The notes: generated by a model not told the origin, from the letters alone. 64,000 nucleotides of DNA from Rhodospirillaceae bacterium (GCA_002722095.1 PBKG01000006.1:383426-447425), one strand, 5' to 3'. Numbered from the stretch's first letter, positions 47,631-57,693 are shown. Numbers and translations are program-made.

Positions 47631-48437
47631 ATGACCGAACAGGCCGCAAATTCAGGCTCAGCGGGCATAATCGCAACATTGCAGAAGTTTATCGAAGCGT
47701 CGGCGGTGCGAAATTTTATTCTCATCGTGATCATTTTGAACGCGATCGTGCTCGGACTCGAGACCTCCGATACGGCTGTTCAACACGCCGGCACGTGGCT
47801 AAAGCTGCTCGATCAAATTGCTGTCGGTATTTTCGTGGCCGAACTGGCGATCAAATTAATTGTTTATCGGTTGAGTTTTTTCAAAAGCGGTTGGAACGTT
47901 TTCGATTTTATTATCGTCTCGGTAACGCTGATGCCCGCGGGTGATGGTACGTCGGTACTGCGGGCACTCCGCATCGTGCGGGCGTTCCGTTTGATGTCGG
48001 CAGTGCCCTCGATGCGGCTCGTGATACAGGCCATGCTCAATGCCATCCCGGGCATGGCTTCGGTAATCGCGCTGCTGTCTTTGGTGTTTTATGTCGGCGC
48101 AGTAATGGCGACGGTACTATTCGGCGAGCGATTCGAGGACTGGTTCGGCACCATCGGCGCGTCGCTCTATTCACTATTCCAGATCATGACCCTGGAATCC
48201 TGGTCGATGGGAATTGTGCGGCCGGTGATGGAACAGTTCCCGCTCGCCTGGATGTTTTTCGTTCCGTTTATCCTGTGCACGTCGTTTGCGGTTTTGAACC
48301 TCTTCATCGCCATCATCGTCAGCGCTATGGACGACGTGCAACGCATGGAGAACGCCGACGAAACGTCGAATGACGATATTGTCGAAGAGCTGCGCGCGCT
48401 GCGCCAGGAAGTCGCCAAGCTGAAGAAAAAGGGCTAA
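47631..48437 (+). CDS. Bacterial voltage-gated sodium channel (NavAb/NaChBac type)
   Basis: A 268-residue single-domain six-segment cation channel. S1 begins near 28, S4 carries arginines at 111, 114, 117 and 120 (RALRIVRAFR), and the pore region holds the selectivity filter TLESWSM (187-193), the sodium-channel filter of NavAb. S6 is FFVPFILCTSFAVLNLFIAIIV, followed by a C-terminal coiled coil (about 249-266, ELRALRQEVAKLKK) that would tetramerise it. ATG 47631 has AGGGAAA upstream; 18 earlier codons are open but unlike the family. It ends with a 4-base overlap with the convergent hinT. Confidence 0.93.
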   Translation: MTEQAANSGSAGIIATLQKFIEASAVRNFILIVIILNAIVLGLETSDTAVQHAGTWLKLLDQIAVGIFVAELAIKLIVYRLSFFKSGWNVFDFIIVSVTLMPAGDGTSVLRALRIVRAFRLMSAVPSMRLVIQAMLNAIPGMASVIALLSLVFYVGAVMATVLFGERFEDWFGTIGASLYSLFQIMTLESWSMGIVRPVMEQFPLAWMFFVPFILCTSFAVLNLFIAIIVSAMDDVQRMENADETSNDDIVEELRALRQEVAKLKKKG

Positions 48438-48790
48438 GGCAGCATTCGGCCGAGGTCGCGGCCACCCAAAATATGAACGTGATAATGCGGAACCTCTTGG
48501 TGCCCGTTTCGATTGGTATTGGCAATCAAACGGTAACCGGCTTCGTGCACGCCGGTAATATCGATCACTTCGCCGATCAACCGCTGCAATCCCGCCTGCT
48601 CCGCCTCGGAGGCGGTTTGGGAGAATTCGCTGGCGGATGCATATTCACCTTTCGGTATCACCAACACGTGGACCGGCGCTTGCGGACTAATATCGTTGAA
48701 GGCGATGGCATGGTCGTTTTCCGCCACCTTGTCGCATGGAATGTCGCCGCGCAGTATCTTCGCGAAGATATTTTCCTTGTCATACCCCAT
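48434..48790 (-). CDS. hinT: HIT-family purine nucleoside phosphoramidase (HinT)
   Basis: A 118-residue HIT protein. The catalytic histidine triad is seen as PHYHVHILGG (H-x-H-x-H) near the C-terminus, with NIFAKILRGDIPC at the N-terminus and HVLVIPKGEY in the middle, as in HinT. ATG 48790 is preferred to a GTG one codon earlier. It lies 25 bases after hisE, an arrangement common in alphaproteobacterial his clusters. Confidence 0.93.
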   Translation of the reverse strand: MGYDKENIFAKILRGDIPCDKVAENDHAIAFNDISPQAPVHVLVIPKGEYASASEFSQTASEAEQAGLQRLIGEVIDITGVHEAGYRLIANTNRNGHQEVPHYHVHILGGRDLGRMLP

Positions 48791-48815
48791 CACATACCTC
48801 GCTGAACTCCACTAT

Positions 48816-49136
48816 CTAAATTTTGCGACGCTTTTCCAAAATTCGCCATACGTCTTCGGGCGCCACCTTGCGGTCCGCCCAAAGCACAAGCAAATGATAC
48901 AGCAAATCCGCACTTTCTTCGGCCAGCAGCTTCTTGTCTTTGCGCATCGCCTCGATAACGGTTTCTACGGATTCTTCGCCGAGCTTCTGTGCGATCTTCG
49001 CCGTCCCTTTTGAAAACAGGCGTGCCGTATAGGACTCATCCGGGTCCGCTTTTTTCCGGCTGACAATCACCTCGTAAAGTGCGTCGAGCGTATGAGGGTG
49101 TTTGGCCTTTCCGGTTTTTTTGGAAGATTTACCCAT
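48816..49136 (-). CDS. hisE: Phosphoribosyl-ATP pyrophosphatase
   Basis: A 106-residue all-alpha MazG-type enzyme of the second step of histidine synthesis. The metal-binding EE motifs (KLGEESVETVIEAMR, EESADLLYHLLVL) are present and HisI is not fused to it, as is usual for this group. It is 16 bases downstream of hisF. Confidence 0.94.
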   Translation of the reverse strand: MGKSSKKTGKAKHPHTLDALYEVIVSRKKADPDESYTARLFSKGTAKIAQKLGEESVETVIEAMRKDKKLLAEESADLLYHLLVLWADRKVAPEDVWRILEKRRKI

Positions 49137-49152
49137 TATCCTTCACCCTGCC

Positions 49153-49920
49153 TCAACTCGGTACCGAGCGCACCGCGATACCGGCATCGGCCAAGTGGGC
49201 TTTAGCTTCGCCGATAGTGAATTCACCAAAATGAAAGATCGACGCGGCCAATACCGCCGAGGCGTGTCCGTCGCTCACCCCGTCGGCCAAATGGTCCAGC
49301 GTGCCGACCCCACCGCTGGCAATTACCGGAATAGTCAGGCTGTCGGAAACAGTACGGGTCAATGTGTTGTCAAAGCCCTCCCGTGTCCCGTCGCGATCCA
49401 TCGAGGTCAGCAGGATTTCACCAGCGCCCCGTCGTGCCATATCTTTCGCCCATTCCACCGCATCGATTCCGGTCGGCTTGCGGCCCCCATGGGTGAAAAT
49501 CTCCCATTTCTCGGAACCCGTCTGCTTGGCGTCGATGGCAACCACGATACATTGGGTGCCAAATCGTTCCGCCGCCTCACCGACGAAGTCGGGATTGTGA
49601 ACGGCCGCTGTGTTGATCGATACTTTGTCGGCGCCCGCCAGCAACAGTTTCCGAATATCCTCGATTTGACGCACGCCGCCGCCGACAGTCAGCGGCATGA
49701 AACATTGCTCTGAAGTGCCCGCGACCACCTCAAAAATCGTATCGCGGTTTTCATGGGACGCAGTAATGTCGAGAAAGCAGAGCTCGTCGGCACCTGCTGC
49801 GTCATAGACTTTGGCCTGCTCGACCGGGTCTCCCGCGTCGATGAGATCGACGAATTGCACGCCCTTGACGACCCGGCCCGCGTGGACATCCAAACATGGG
49901 ATAATGCGAATCTTAAGCAT
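49153..49920 (-). CDS. hisF: Imidazole glycerol phosphate synthase subunit HisF
   Basis: A 255-residue (beta-alpha)8 cyclase subunit that uses ammonia from HisH. The N-terminal [17 protein letters not shown] contains the catalytic aspartate (D11), and the second catalytic aspartate lies in [22 protein letters not shown] and SVNTAA-like phosphate-binding motifs are present. The gene is three bases from hisA. Confidence 0.96.
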   Translation of the reverse strand: MLKIRIIPCLDVHAGRVVKGVQFVDLIDAGDPVEQAKVYDAAGADELCFLDITASHENRDTIFEVVAGTSEQCFMPLTVGGGVRQIEDIRKLLLAGADKVSINTAAVHNPDFVGEAAERFGTQCIVVAIDAKQTGSEKWEIFTHGGRKPTGIDAVEWAKDMARRGAGEILLTSMDRDGTREGFDNTLTRTVSDSLTIPVIASGGVGTLDHLADGVSDGHASAVLAASIFHFGEFTIGEAKAHLADAGIAVRSVPS

Positions 49921-49923
49921 CGC

Positions 49924-50655
49924 TCAGGACCCTAACATGCCCGCCGTTGCTTCAAGAGCAGCTTCCAGCGTCACGCGGCCGTCATAAAGCGCGCGGCCGA
50001 CAATGACGCCAGCGATAGGCGGCGACGAAGCCACCGCCTCGATATCTTCCAGACCCGAAACCCCACCGCTGGCGATGACCGGCGTCTGGACACTGTCGGC
50101 CAAGACCATGGTGGCGTCGATGTTCGGGCCGGCGAGCACCCCGTCTCGTCCGATATCCGTGTAAATAATCGCCGCTGCGCCCGACGCTTCGAATTGGCGA
50201 GCCAGATCGATCGCCGAAATATCGGATATTTCCGCCCAGCCTTCGACCGCAACAAGACCATCTCGCGCATCTATTCCGAGCGCGATTTTGGCAGGCCAGC
50301 GCTTACACGCCTGGCGAACGAGGTCCGGATCCTTGACCGCAACGGTGCCCAGAATGACGCGCGTAACGCCTCGTTCCAGCCAGTTTTCTATTGCCTTCTC
50401 GTTGCGAATGCCACCGCCCAGTTGCACCGGTATTTCGACCGCATCGACGATCGCCTCCACGGCCTCCCCGTTGACCGGATGGCCTTCGAAGGCCCCGTTA
50501 AGATCGACAATGTGAATCCACTCGGCGCCAGCACGCTCGAACGCCTGTGCCTGAGCTGCCGGATCATCATTGAAGACGGTGGCGCGATCCATGTCGCCTT
50601 GTTGAAGGCGGACGCACTGGCCGTCTTTCAGATCAATTGCCGGATAGATAATCAT
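49924..50655 (-). CDS. hisA: ProFAR isomerase HisA
   Basis: A 243-residue (beta-alpha)8 isomerase, homologous to His[21 protein letters not shown] carries the catalytic aspartate (D8), with [12 protein letters not shown] and [13 protein letters not shown] (second catalytic aspartate) following. ATG 50655 is chosen over 30 upstream in-frame codons because it gives the standard start. The GNAT gene ends only two bases upstream, so coupled translation is likely. Confidence 0.96.
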   Translation of the reverse strand: MIIYPAIDLKDGQCVRLQQGDMDRATVFNDDPAAQAQAFERAGAEWIHIVDLNGAFEGHPVNGEAVEAIVDAVEIPVQLGGGIRNEKAIENWLERGVTRVILGTVAVKDPDLVRQACKRWPAKIALGIDARDGLVAVEGWAEISDISAIDLARQFEASGAAAIIYTDIGRDGVLAGPNIDATMVLADSVQTPVIASGGVSGLEDIEAVASSPPIAGVIVGRALYDGRVTLEAALEATAGMLGS

Positions 50656-50657
50656 GC

Positions 50658-51245
50658 CTACTCCGCCTTTTGCAGGTCTTTGTAATAATAAAAACCCGCG
50701 ATCCAATCGCCATCGACCATCGCATAGCGCGGATGCTCGCCCCAACGCTCGAATCCCCTACGCTCGAAAAATTTAATTGCGGCGGTTTGAGTTTCGCGAA
50801 CATCCAAATTAAGCACAAGGAAGCCTTCCTCGGCCGCCGCCTCTTCAACTGCAATGGCGAGACTGCGTGCTAGACCGTGACCGCGCGCCCAAGGAGCCAC
50901 AAAATTCATCGTCAGCGTGGCGGCACCGGCTTGGGCTTCGTTGTTACGAGTGGGGCGGACCAGTTGGGTCGCCCCAGCCACGACCCCATCCATCCGGCCA
51001 ATAAAAAGCGACCGCTCAGGCACCAACATGACTCCACGCCAGAAATTTTCGAGCCCGCTTCGCGGCGGCGGCACCAGCCAACCGAATCCACCGCCCGCTT
51101 CGATCGATTGTTCGGTAGATTCGCACAAATCCTGCAAATCGGAATCGTTAAGCTCGGTAACACGTTCAACCACCATATTTGGCGGTGGTGCATTTGGGTC
51201 CGGCGTAGAAACCGGCTGGACTATTTTTTTATCCGACGTCGCCAT
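50658..51245 (-). CDS. GNAT-family N-acetyltransferase inside the his cluster
   Basis: A 195-residue GNAT protein. A proline-rich N-terminal tail (about 10-24) precedes the domain. The acetyl-CoA loop is seen in [21 protein letters not shown], followed by [21 protein letters not shown], the usual C-terminal beta-bulge region. The substrate cannot be inferred. It sits between hisH (12 bases upstream) and hisA (two bases downstream), so it is expressed with the histidine genes. Confidence 0.88.
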   Translation of the reverse strand: MATSDKKIVQPVSTPDPNAPPPNMVVERVTELNDSDLQDLCESTEQSIEAGGGFGWLVPPPRSGLENFWRGVMLVPERSLFIGRMDGVVAGATQLVRPTRNNEAQAGAATLTMNFVAPWARGHGLARSLAIAVEEAAAEEGFLVLNLDVRETQTAAIKFFERRGFERWGEHPRYAMVDGDWIAGFYYYKDLQKAE

Positions 51246-51257
51246 CGCTCTATTCGA

Positions 51258-51884
51258 TCAAGGTTTCCATCCAAGAAAGTTCGCAATTACCGCCAAACCT
51301 ATCTTCTGGCTTTTTTCCGGGTGAAATTGAGTACCGATCATATTATCGCGACCCACCGCGGCTGTAAGTGCGCCTCCATAATCCGTGGTTGCTAACAAAT
51401 CCGCATCGTTTTCCGGTTCGAAGTGGTAGCTGTGAACGAAGTAAACGTCCGAACCCGCCTCTAACCCCTCGAACACCGGGTGGCTCACGCATTCCCGCAA
51501 TGTATTCCAGCCCATATGGGGGATTTTCAAGCGATCACCTTGAGGGGAGATCGGCGCAACGGTTCCGGCGATCCAATCGAAGCCGCTATGTTCCCCGTAC
51601 TCTAAGCCGGTAGTTGCCATTAGCTGCATACCAACGCAAATGCCCAGAAACGGCCGTCCTTTTTCGATAACTGTCTGGCGCAATGCTTCTTCCATACCAT
51701 CGACCGCAGCCAGCCCCCGCTTGCAATCGGCAAACGCGCCAACTCCCGGCAACACGATCCGGTCCGCCGTCAAAACTTGTGCGGGGTCTGAAGTAACCAG
51801 CACTTTTTCCGTTGCCTGACATTCGAATGCCTTGGCAGCGGAATGCAGGTTGCCGGATCCATAGTCGATAATCGCAACGGTCAT
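51258..51884 (-). CDS. hisH: Imidazole glycerol phosphate synthase glutaminase subunit HisH
   Basis: A 208-residue class I glutamine amidotransferase that supplies ammonia to HisF. The catalytic cysteine lies in [11 protein letters not shown], and the histidine and glutamate in [21 protein letters not shown] is the family start. It lies 41 bases downstream of hisB. Confidence 0.96.
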   Translation of the reverse strand: MTVAIIDYGSGNLHSAAKAFECQATEKVLVTSDPAQVLTADRIVLPGVGAFADCKRGLAAVDGMEEALRQTVIEKGRPFLGICVGMQLMATTGLEYGEHSGFDWIAGTVAPISPQGDRLKIPHMGWNTLRECVSHPVFEGLEAGSDVYFVHSYHFEPENDADLLATTDYGGALTAAVGRDNMIGTQFHPEKSQKIGLAVIANFLGWKP

Positions 51885-51925
51885 TGGGAAAGATTCCCTA
51901 TAGGGGACGCCCTACCGGTTTCGCC

Positions 51926-52525
51926 CTAAAGCGAGCCGCCTAGTACACCTTTGGTCGACGGAACTCTGTTGGCCTGGCGCGGGTCGATGTCCACTGCTTG
52001 TTTCAGCGCGCGCGCCAATCCCTTGTAACAGGATTCGACGATGTGGTGCGTATTGTCGCCATAGATATTCTCCACATGCAGCGTGATACCCGCGGATTGC
52101 GCAAAGGCTTGGAACCACTCTTTGAATAATTCGGTGTCCATTTCGCCGAGCTTCGACTGCCCCAGCGCCACTTTCCAGACTAAATAGGGCCGATTCGAAC
52201 AGTCAAGCGCCACCCGCGTCAGCGTTTCATCCATCGGAATAAAGCTGCTGCCGTAACGGTTTATGCCCTTGCGGTCGCCGAGCGCCTGCGCCACCGCCTC
52301 GCCGATCGCATATCCGGAATCTTCGGTGGTGTGGTGACAATCGATATGCAGATCGCCGCGTGCTTTCAGCGAAATATCGATCAAACTGTGGCGCGAAAGC
52401 TGTTCCAGCATGTGATCGAGAAACCCGATCCCAGTGGAAACGTCATAGCTGCCGCTACCGTCGAGATCTAGATCGACAGTAATTTGAGTTTCTTTAGTGT
52501 TGCGTTCGACGCTGGCTTTACGCAT
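51926..52525 (-). CDS. hisB: Imidazoleglycerol-phosphate dehydratase
   Basis: A 199-residue monofunctional HisB without the phosphatase half. Metal-binding blocks are [26 protein letters not shown] and, near the C-terminus, [14 protein letters not shown]. It is the first gene of the his cluster and is divergent from hslV across a 213-base gap. Confidence 0.96.
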   Translation of the reverse strand: MRKASVERNTKETQITVDLDLDGSGSYDVSTGIGFLDHMLEQLSRHSLIDISLKARGDLHIDCHHTTEDSGYAIGEAVAQALGDRKGINRYGSSFIPMDETLTRVALDCSNRPYLVWKVALGQSKLGEMDTELFKEWFQAFAQSAGITLHVENIYGDNTHHIVESCYKGLARALKQAVDIDPRQANRVPSTKGVLGGSL

Positions 52526-52662
52526 GGGCCAACCCTCAACCGGTACCTGCTGTGACGATGATTTAGAGCCAAAGTCGCGCTGTTTCTAGCAGGATCGTAA
52601 GAGAGCGAATAGAGGAAGTTTCAGACGCTTGCTTTTTTGCATATGAAGCAGCCTCGATCCGG

Positions 52663-52696
52663 CCCCCTTGATCCTGAAGCGAAAATCGCCACATGG
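52663..52696 (+). promoter_or_regulatory. Candidate RpoH (sigma-32) promoter of hslVU
   Basis: CCCCCTTGAT (52663-52672) matches the CCCTTGAA -35 box, followed after a 16-base spacer by CCACATGG (52689-52696), close to the CCCCAT-type -10 box. It lies about 40 bases before the hslV ATG. A heat-shock promoter is expected for hslVU. Confidence 0.5.
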
Positions 52697-52738
52697 TAGC
52701 CTCAGCCGGAACGAACCGGCGATCCGGGGAGCCAGAAC

Positions 52739-53281
52739 ATGGCAGAACAAACCACATTGCACGGCACAACTATTCTTGCGGTCCGCCGTGACGACGACGT
52801 GGTCGTTGCGGGAGACGGCCAAGTGAGCTTTGGTCAAACGATCATCAAGGCAAATGCGCGCAAGGTCCGGCGCCTGGGCGACGGCAAGGTGATTGCCGGA
52901 TTCGCTGGCGCGACCGCAGATGCGTTTACCCTGTTCGAACGCCTCGAAGGAAAATTAGAGCAATATCCCAACCAGTTAACCCGTGCCTGCGTAGAGCTTG
53001 CCAAGGATTGGCGCACAGACCGTTATTTGCGCCGCCTTGAGGCGATGATGGCGGTGGCCGACAAGTCGGTTTCACTGACACTGACCGGAAATGGCGACGT
53101 TCTGGAGCCCGAAGACGGGCTGATCGGAATCGGCTCCGGCGGCCCATTTGCGCTTGCCGCCGCCCGCGGACTGGTCGAATCAAGCGACCTCAGCGCAGAA
53201 GATATCGCCAAGAAAGCTCTCGAGATCGCCGCAAATATATGCGTTTACACAAACGACAACATAATCATCGAAAAACTATGA
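52739..53281 (+). CDS. hslV: ATP-dependent protease subunit HslV (ClpQ)
   Basis: A 180-residue threonine protease. The propeptide ends at G9 and processing would expose T10 in [12 protein letters not shown] as the catalytic nucleophile. [20 protein letters not shown] is the family block. A GGGGAG ribosome-binding site lies about 8 bases before the ATG. It overlaps the hslU start by 4 bases (ATGA). Confidence 0.96.
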   Translation: MAEQTTLHGTTILAVRRDDDVVVAGDGQVSFGQTIIKANARKVRRLGDGKVIAGFAGATADAFTLFERLEGKLEQYPNQLTRACVELAKDWRTDRYLRRLEAMMAVADKSVSLTLTGNGDVLEPEDGLIGIGSGGPFALAAARGLVESSDLSAEDIAKKALEIAANICVYTNDNIIIEKL

Positions 53282-54588
53282 CCGCTCTTACCCCACGGGA
53301 AACCGTTTCCGAACTAGATCGCTATATCGTCGGCCAAACAGAGGCCAAGCGCGCGGTTGCCGTTGCGCTGCGCAACCGCTGGCGACGCCAACATGTACCC
53401 GACGACATGCGTGATGAGGTACTGCCGAAAAATATTCTCATGATCGGCCCCACCGGCGTCGGCAAGACCGAAATCGCGCGCCGCCTGGCAAAGCTGGCCG
53501 AGGCGCCCTTTTTGAAGGTCGAGGCAACCAAATTCACGGAAGTTGGCTATGTGGGGCGCGACGTGGAACAGATTGTTCGCGACCTGGTCGACAACGCTAT
53601 TCACATGACGCGGGACATGCACCGCAAGGAAGTTTCCGCCAAAGCCGAATTGATGGCCGAAGAGCGCGTGCTCGACGCGCTGGTTGGCGAAAATGCGAGT
53701 TCGAATACGCGCAACAGCTTCCGGCAAAAGCTTCGCGATGGCGAGTTCGACGATCGCGAAATCGAGCTGGAGCTGGTGGATCATGGCGGCAGCGGCATGC
53801 CAACCTTCGATATCCCCGGCATGCCCGGCGCCCAGATGGGAATGATCAATCTGAACGACATTATGGGAAAAGCTTTCGGTGAGCGAACGCGCAAGCAACG
53901 CATGACAGTCTCCGAATCCTACAATGTCCTCGTTACCGAGGAAGGCGACAAACTGGTCGATGAAGATAAAGTGGTGCGCGACGCGCTCGAAAATGTGGCG
54001 CAAAACGGTATCGTCTTCATCGATGAGATAGACAAGGTTTGTGCACGCTCCGATCGTCACGGCGCCGATGTAAGCCGCGAAGGCGTGCAGCGCGATCTAT
54101 TGCCCCTCATCGAGGGCACGACGGTCTCGACCAAACACGGCCCGATCAATACGGACCATATTCTGTTCGTCGCGTCTGGCGCCTTTCATCTTGCGAAGCC
54201 GGCGGATCTCTTGCCGGAACTGCAGGGACGACTGCCGATTAGAGTCGAGCTCGACGCGCTGACACGGGAAGATTTCGAGCGCATCCTGCGCGAGCCCGAA
54301 AATAGCCTCATTAAGCAGTATGCGGCCCTTCTCGGCACCGAAAAAGTAACACTCAGCTTCAGCGAAGAAGCCATCGACGAGCTGGCTCGTTTAGCTGCAG
54401 AGATCAACGAGAACGTAGAAAATATCGGTGCCCGGCGGTTGCACACGGTAATGGAAAAATTGCTTGAGGAAATAAGTTTCACCGCCACGGACCGACCCGG
54501 CGAAGAAATTGTTATCGATCAAGACTATGTCCGCGACCGAGTCGAAGAGCTGGCCAAAGACGCAGATCTATCGAAATTTATTCTCTAG
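53278..54588 (+). CDS. hslU: ATP-dependent protease ATPase subunit HslU (ClpY)
   Basis: A 436-residue AAA+ unfoldase that feeds substrates to HslV. Walker A is GPTGVGKT (57-64) and Walker B is [10 protein letters not shown], with the insertion (I) domain between them and the C-terminal [16 protein letters not shown] sensor region. ATG 53278 is the standard start; earlier in-frame codons lie inside hslV. It ends three bases from the convergent XRE gene. Confidence 0.97.
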   Translation: MTALTPRETVSELDRYIVGQTEAKRAVAVALRNRWRRQHVPDDMRDEVLPKNILMIGPTGVGKTEIARRLAKLAEAPFLKVEATKFTEVGYVGRDVEQIVRDLVDNAIHMTRDMHRKEVSAKAELMAEERVLDALVGENASSNTRNSFRQKLRDGEFDDREIELELVDHGGSGMPTFDIPGMPGAQMGMINLNDIMGKAFGERTRKQRMTVSESYNVLVTEEGDKLVDEDKVVRDALENVAQNGIVFIDEIDKVCARSDRHGADVSREGVQRDLLPLIEGTTVSTKHGPINTDHILFVASGAFHLAKPADLLPELQGRLPIRVELDALTREDFERILREPENSLIKQYAALLGTEKVTLSFSEEAIDELARLAAEINENVENIGARRLHTVMEKLLEEISFTATDRPGEEIVIDQDYVRDRVEELAKDADLSKFIL

Positions 54589-54591
54589 CCC

Positions 54592-54969
54592 TTATTCGAT
54601 ATCCCGATTGAGCTGGATTTTGAGCTTCAAATAATCGAGCAGGGATTCGATTTCGGTCTCTGAAAACGCACCGATATTCTCCGCAAGCAGGTTCGCAAGT
54701 TCGGTAGCGTCCGGGCTGAGGCCACCTGTATCGACCACCACCCGCGGCTGGGATAGGCGCGCAAGCTGCTGCAGCTCGTCTGCGTCGTCCCAGATGATAT
54801 TGAAATACTGACAGATCTGATGGAGCATCACGATGCTGGGCTTTCCGCGTTTGCCGTGCTCCAGCGCCGACAGGTAAGCCGGCGAAACCTCAAGTGCCCG
54901 CGCCATTTCGGTCAATGTAGCGCCTTTTTCAGCACGCATTTCACGAATTCTCTGGCCAAAGGGGGTCAT
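54592..54969 (-). CDS. XRE-family HTH transcriptional regulator
   Basis: A 125-residue DNA-binding protein. The helix-turn-helix occupies about residues 7-60, with TLTEMARALEVSPAYLSALE as recognition core. The C-terminal half (IGAFSETEIESLLDYLKLK) is helical and may be a dimerisation or sensor part. Target genes are not evident from the sequence. Confidence 0.88.
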   Translation of the reverse strand: MTPFGQRIREMRAEKGATLTEMARALEVSPAYLSALEHGKRGKPSIVMLHQICQYFNIIWDDADELQQLARLSQPRVVVDTGGLSPDATELANLLAENIGAFSETEIESLLDYLKLKIQLNRDIE

Positions 54970-55031
54970 GGACCTTCCGTTTCTCCCGCCGGGCGCAAAT
55001 TCAAGCCTTTGAGATCGAACCCATTATAGGC

Positions 55032-55598
55032 CTAGCGCATACGGCGGAGCAAAACATAGAGCGCGCCGGCACCTCCGTGCCTGGGTTGGGCATGGTTGAA
55101 TGCCAAAATGTGGTCGCGCAGAGCCGGCTCGTTGAGCCAGCGCGGTACCGCGTCCTTCAAAACCCCGCCGCCGCCGCGATAGCTGCCCTTGCCGGTAATC
55201 ACGATGACGCAGCGTTTACCTGCCACCCGTTGCCCGGAAATAAATCCGCTTAGCGCTTGGTGCGCCTCGACCTGGGTCATGCCGTGCAGATCGAGACGGC
55301 CCTCGATCGGCAATTTCCCGCGTTTAAGGCGCTCGCCCGTACGCTTATCGAGACCGGCGATTGATCCGTGTGACAATTCCGGTGGCGGGGATATCGGCGA
55401 TTGAGCTGGCGCAGGATGGACAGGACGCGACGGTGTCGCTGATGTTTTTTGGACACGCTGCGGTTGGGACTTTGGCTTGGGAGCCGCAACGCGTTTTTTT
55501 AATGGCGTCACGCCGTCTGCCACCCGCCGCCAAAGATCGGAATCTTCGTCGCCGGCCTTATTTTGCGAACTGGTCGGGTTTGTGCGTTTTATCGTCAT
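55032..55598 (-). CDS. Smr/MutS2-type nuclease-domain protein
   Basis: A 188-residue protein. The N-terminal 95 residues are basic and proline-rich, probably disordered. The Smr domain (about 97-188) has the signature LDLHGMTQVEAHQALSGF and ITGKGSYRGGGGVLKDAV, matching stand-alone Smr proteins such as YdaL/SmrA. It stands 92 bases from mltA on the same strand. Confidence 0.9.
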   Translation of the reverse strand: MTIKRTNPTSSQNKAGDEDSDLWRRVADGVTPLKKRVAAPKPKSQPQRVQKTSATPSRPVHPAPAQSPISPPPELSHGSIAGLDKRTGERLKRGKLPIEGRLDLHGMTQVEAHQALSGFISGQRVAGKRCVIVITGKGSYRGGGGVLKDAVPRWLNEPALRDHILAFNHAQPRHGGAGALYVLLRRMR

Positions 55599-55690
55599 TG
55601 CTTGGAAATATTACATTCTGAGGTATCGGCGTGTAACCGCCCATGCGTCCGATATTGAGCTGGTGCGCCTTAGTAAAATTTTTTGAGTTT

Positions 55691-56845
55691 TTAACGCCAG
55701 TCGCGAGGCAACAAAACAAAATACCGGCCTTGTCCTTTCATGGAGCCTGCATACCGTAGGGCGCCTTTGCCGTGACCCCAAAAGAAATCACCCCGTACCG
55801 GCCCTTTAATGGCAGCCCCTGTATCCTGCGCAACCATCAGGCGCCGGAGTGGCCTGGATTCATCATTCGGCCAGTGTGTTGTGAGCCACACCGGCGCGCC
55901 AAATGGTAGATACCGCCTATCCACGGCGAGGCTGCGACCAGGCGTCAGAGCAACTCCCTGAGCCCCAATGGGTCCTTGGCCTCGCACGCTTCGGAAAAAG
56001 ATAAAGCGCGGATTTTCGGCAAGCAGTGCCCGGGCCTTACCGGGATTTTGCTCGATCCACCGGCGAATATCTGGCCATGAAGCGCCGCCCTTGCGTAGCT
56101 CGCCTCTCCGGATCAAGACGCGACCGATCGAGCGGTATCCATGTCCGTTGTGACCGGCGAAACCGACACGCAGCACTGAACCATCTCGCAGCTGCACACG
56201 GCCCGAACCCTGCACATGCAGCAAGTAGAGATCTATCTGATCGTCGGCCCAGATCAATTCGACCCCTTGATTGCTCAGGGCGCCCGCATCGATCGCGCCG
56301 CGTTTGTGATAGGGCACCAGGCGCCTGCCTTCGACCCGGCCTACAATTTTCTTGCCAGTGAGTTTGGGATCGAATTTTGACAGATCGACGCTGACATGGT
56401 CGCGAGGCAATCCGTAAAGAGGAATTTGCGATGCGTTTTCGCGACGGCGGCTACCGGTCAATTCAGCCTCGAAATAGCCGGTAAATAGTCCGTCCTCTCC
56501 TTTGGGCCCGCTTACCCGGTAGGGCCGAAACCACTGCTCGAAATACGCACGCGCGCTCGCGGTGCTGGCATTTGCCGGGGGCAATGCGTTGCAGGGACCT
56601 TGCCAATGGTCCACCGAAATGGCGATCCACTTCGTACCCACATTGCCCCGGCCGGCTTTAAATTTTTTACAAGACGCCCGCAGGGCCGGCAGAGCTTCTG
56701 CCTGATTATCCCTCTGCCAACCGGGAAGCTCCGAAAAACTCACCGGCTCAATGCTGAAAGTTGGGACCTTTTTCGGCTCGGGCGCACAACTAGCGACGCC
56801 AAGAAGCAACAAAAAAATGATTGTCCGTTTAAATAAAGGCTTCAC
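55691..56845 (-). CDS. mltA: Membrane-bound lytic murein transglycosylase A
   Basis: A 384-residue outer-membrane lipoprotein. The signal peptide ends in LLLLGVASC, a lipobox. The MltA domain (GLFTGYFEAEL, VHVQGSGR-like LLHVQGSGRVQL) is followed by the 3D domain with VAQDTGAAIKGPVRGDFFWG, which contains the catalytic aspartate. GTG 56845 is preferred because upstream codons are unlike the family and run through the preceding gene. The Tim44-like gene ends 19 bases upstream. Confidence 0.9.
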   Translation of the reverse strand: MKPLFKRTIIFLLLLGVASCAPEPKKVPTFSIEPVSFSELPGWQRDNQAEALPALRASCKKFKAGRGNVGTKWIAISVDHWQGPCNALPPANASTASARAYFEQWFRPYRVSGPKGEDGLFTGYFEAELTGSRRRENASQIPLYGLPRDHVSVDLSKFDPKLTGKKIVGRVEGRRLVPYHKRGAIDAGALSNQGVELIWADDQIDLYLLHVQGSGRVQLRDGSVLRVGFAGHNGHGYRSIGRVLIRRGELRKGGASWPDIRRWIEQNPGKARALLAENPRFIFFRSVRGQGPIGAQGVALTPGRSLAVDRRYLPFGAPVWLTTHWPNDESRPLRRLMVAQDTGAAIKGPVRGDFFWGHGKGALRYAGSMKGQGRYFVLLPRDWR

Positions 56846-56864
56846 GGCGACGAAACGCGAGCGT

Positions 56865-57542
56865 TCAATTCGAGCTTCGTGTTTCCACCAATTGCCAGTT
56901 CGGATCCTTCGACCGCGTATCGCGGGCGAATGTCCAAATATCGGTGACTTGATTGACCAAATCGGGATCGCCATCCTGAACATCGCCGGCTTCGTTGCGG
57001 GTTACGCTAATTTGCTGGCTAATGAATTTTACCGTTACCTGGGCAATCGTATGAGCCAAATTTGCTTCGATTATTTCCGCTGTATCTATGCCTACCAAGG
57101 TGGTTTCCTGAGTTTCGCCGGCTCGTTCCCGCTGCGTAATGGCATTTTCGAAATTGGCGAAAACCGCATCGCTGAGAAGCGCCTTTAATGTGTTGCTATC
57201 GCCGAGCGCAAACGACGTGATGACCATCTCGAACGCGCCGCGTGCGCCGTTCAAGAATTCCCCTGGCTCAAATGTCCGGTCCGCGGCTTGAATCTGTCCC
57301 AACGCCTCAGCCAAGGGCGACACAGATTCTGTAACTTCGTCAGGTTTTTCCGTGCCCGGTAATGGCACAACATTTTCAGAAGGGTTATCGGGCCCTTGCG
57401 CCATATCGCCACCGCGCGCCATGCCGAACGGATCGCGCGGCTGTTCCTCGCCGGTCCGTTTTCCGAGCACGCTCACTAGGCGAAACACCAAGAACGCCGC
57501 GATCGCCGCAAAAATTATGACATCGATATAGTCGCCGCCCAT
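56865..57542 (-). CDS. Tim44/TimA-like domain protein
   Basis: A 225-residue protein with an N-terminal membrane segment (about 4-22, YIDVIIFAAIAAFLVF), a charged linker, and a C-terminal Tim44-like domain (about 90-225; LNGARGAFEMVITSFALGD, LLSDAVFANFENAI, DIWTFARDTRSKDPNWQLV). It is the alphaproteobacterial relative of mitochondrial Tim44, normally encoded next to mltA and secB/fxsA as here. The alternative start seven codons upstream is also open. Confidence 0.92.
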   Translation of the reverse strand: MGGDYIDVIIFAAIAAFLVFRLVSVLGKRTGEEQPRDPFGMARGGDMAQGPDNPSENVVPLPGTEKPDEVTESVSPLAEALGQIQAADRTFEPGEFLNGARGAFEMVITSFALGDSNTLKALLSDAVFANFENAITQRERAGETQETTLVGIDTAEIIEANLAHTIAQVTVKFISQQISVTRNEAGDVQDGDPDLVNQVTDIWTFARDTRSKDPNWQLVETRSSN

Positions 57543-57667
57543 CGATTTAGGCCTTTCTTTCATTCCGGGCGAGAAGGTCGATCCGGCGCCCGATACCGGC
57601 GTTGTTTAGGGTTTGATCACTTTCGGTGCTACCGTCAGAGTACCGACCCATCACCTTGCACCAGCCC

Positions 57668-57693
57668 ATCCCCGACCTTAGGTTATGGGGGAT
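57668..57693. repeat. Hairpin-forming repeat upstream of fxsA
   Basis: ATCCCC pairs with GGGGAT (6 bp), and inside ACC pairs with GGT around TTA. It lies about 75 bases before the fxsA ATG, in the 227-base gap shared with the divergent Tim44-like gene. Whether it is regulatory is not known. Confidence 0.3.

Noticed and set aside
53314..54060. Long minus-strand reading frame inside hslU
   Set aside because: Antisense to a well-defined HslU, no recognisable domain.
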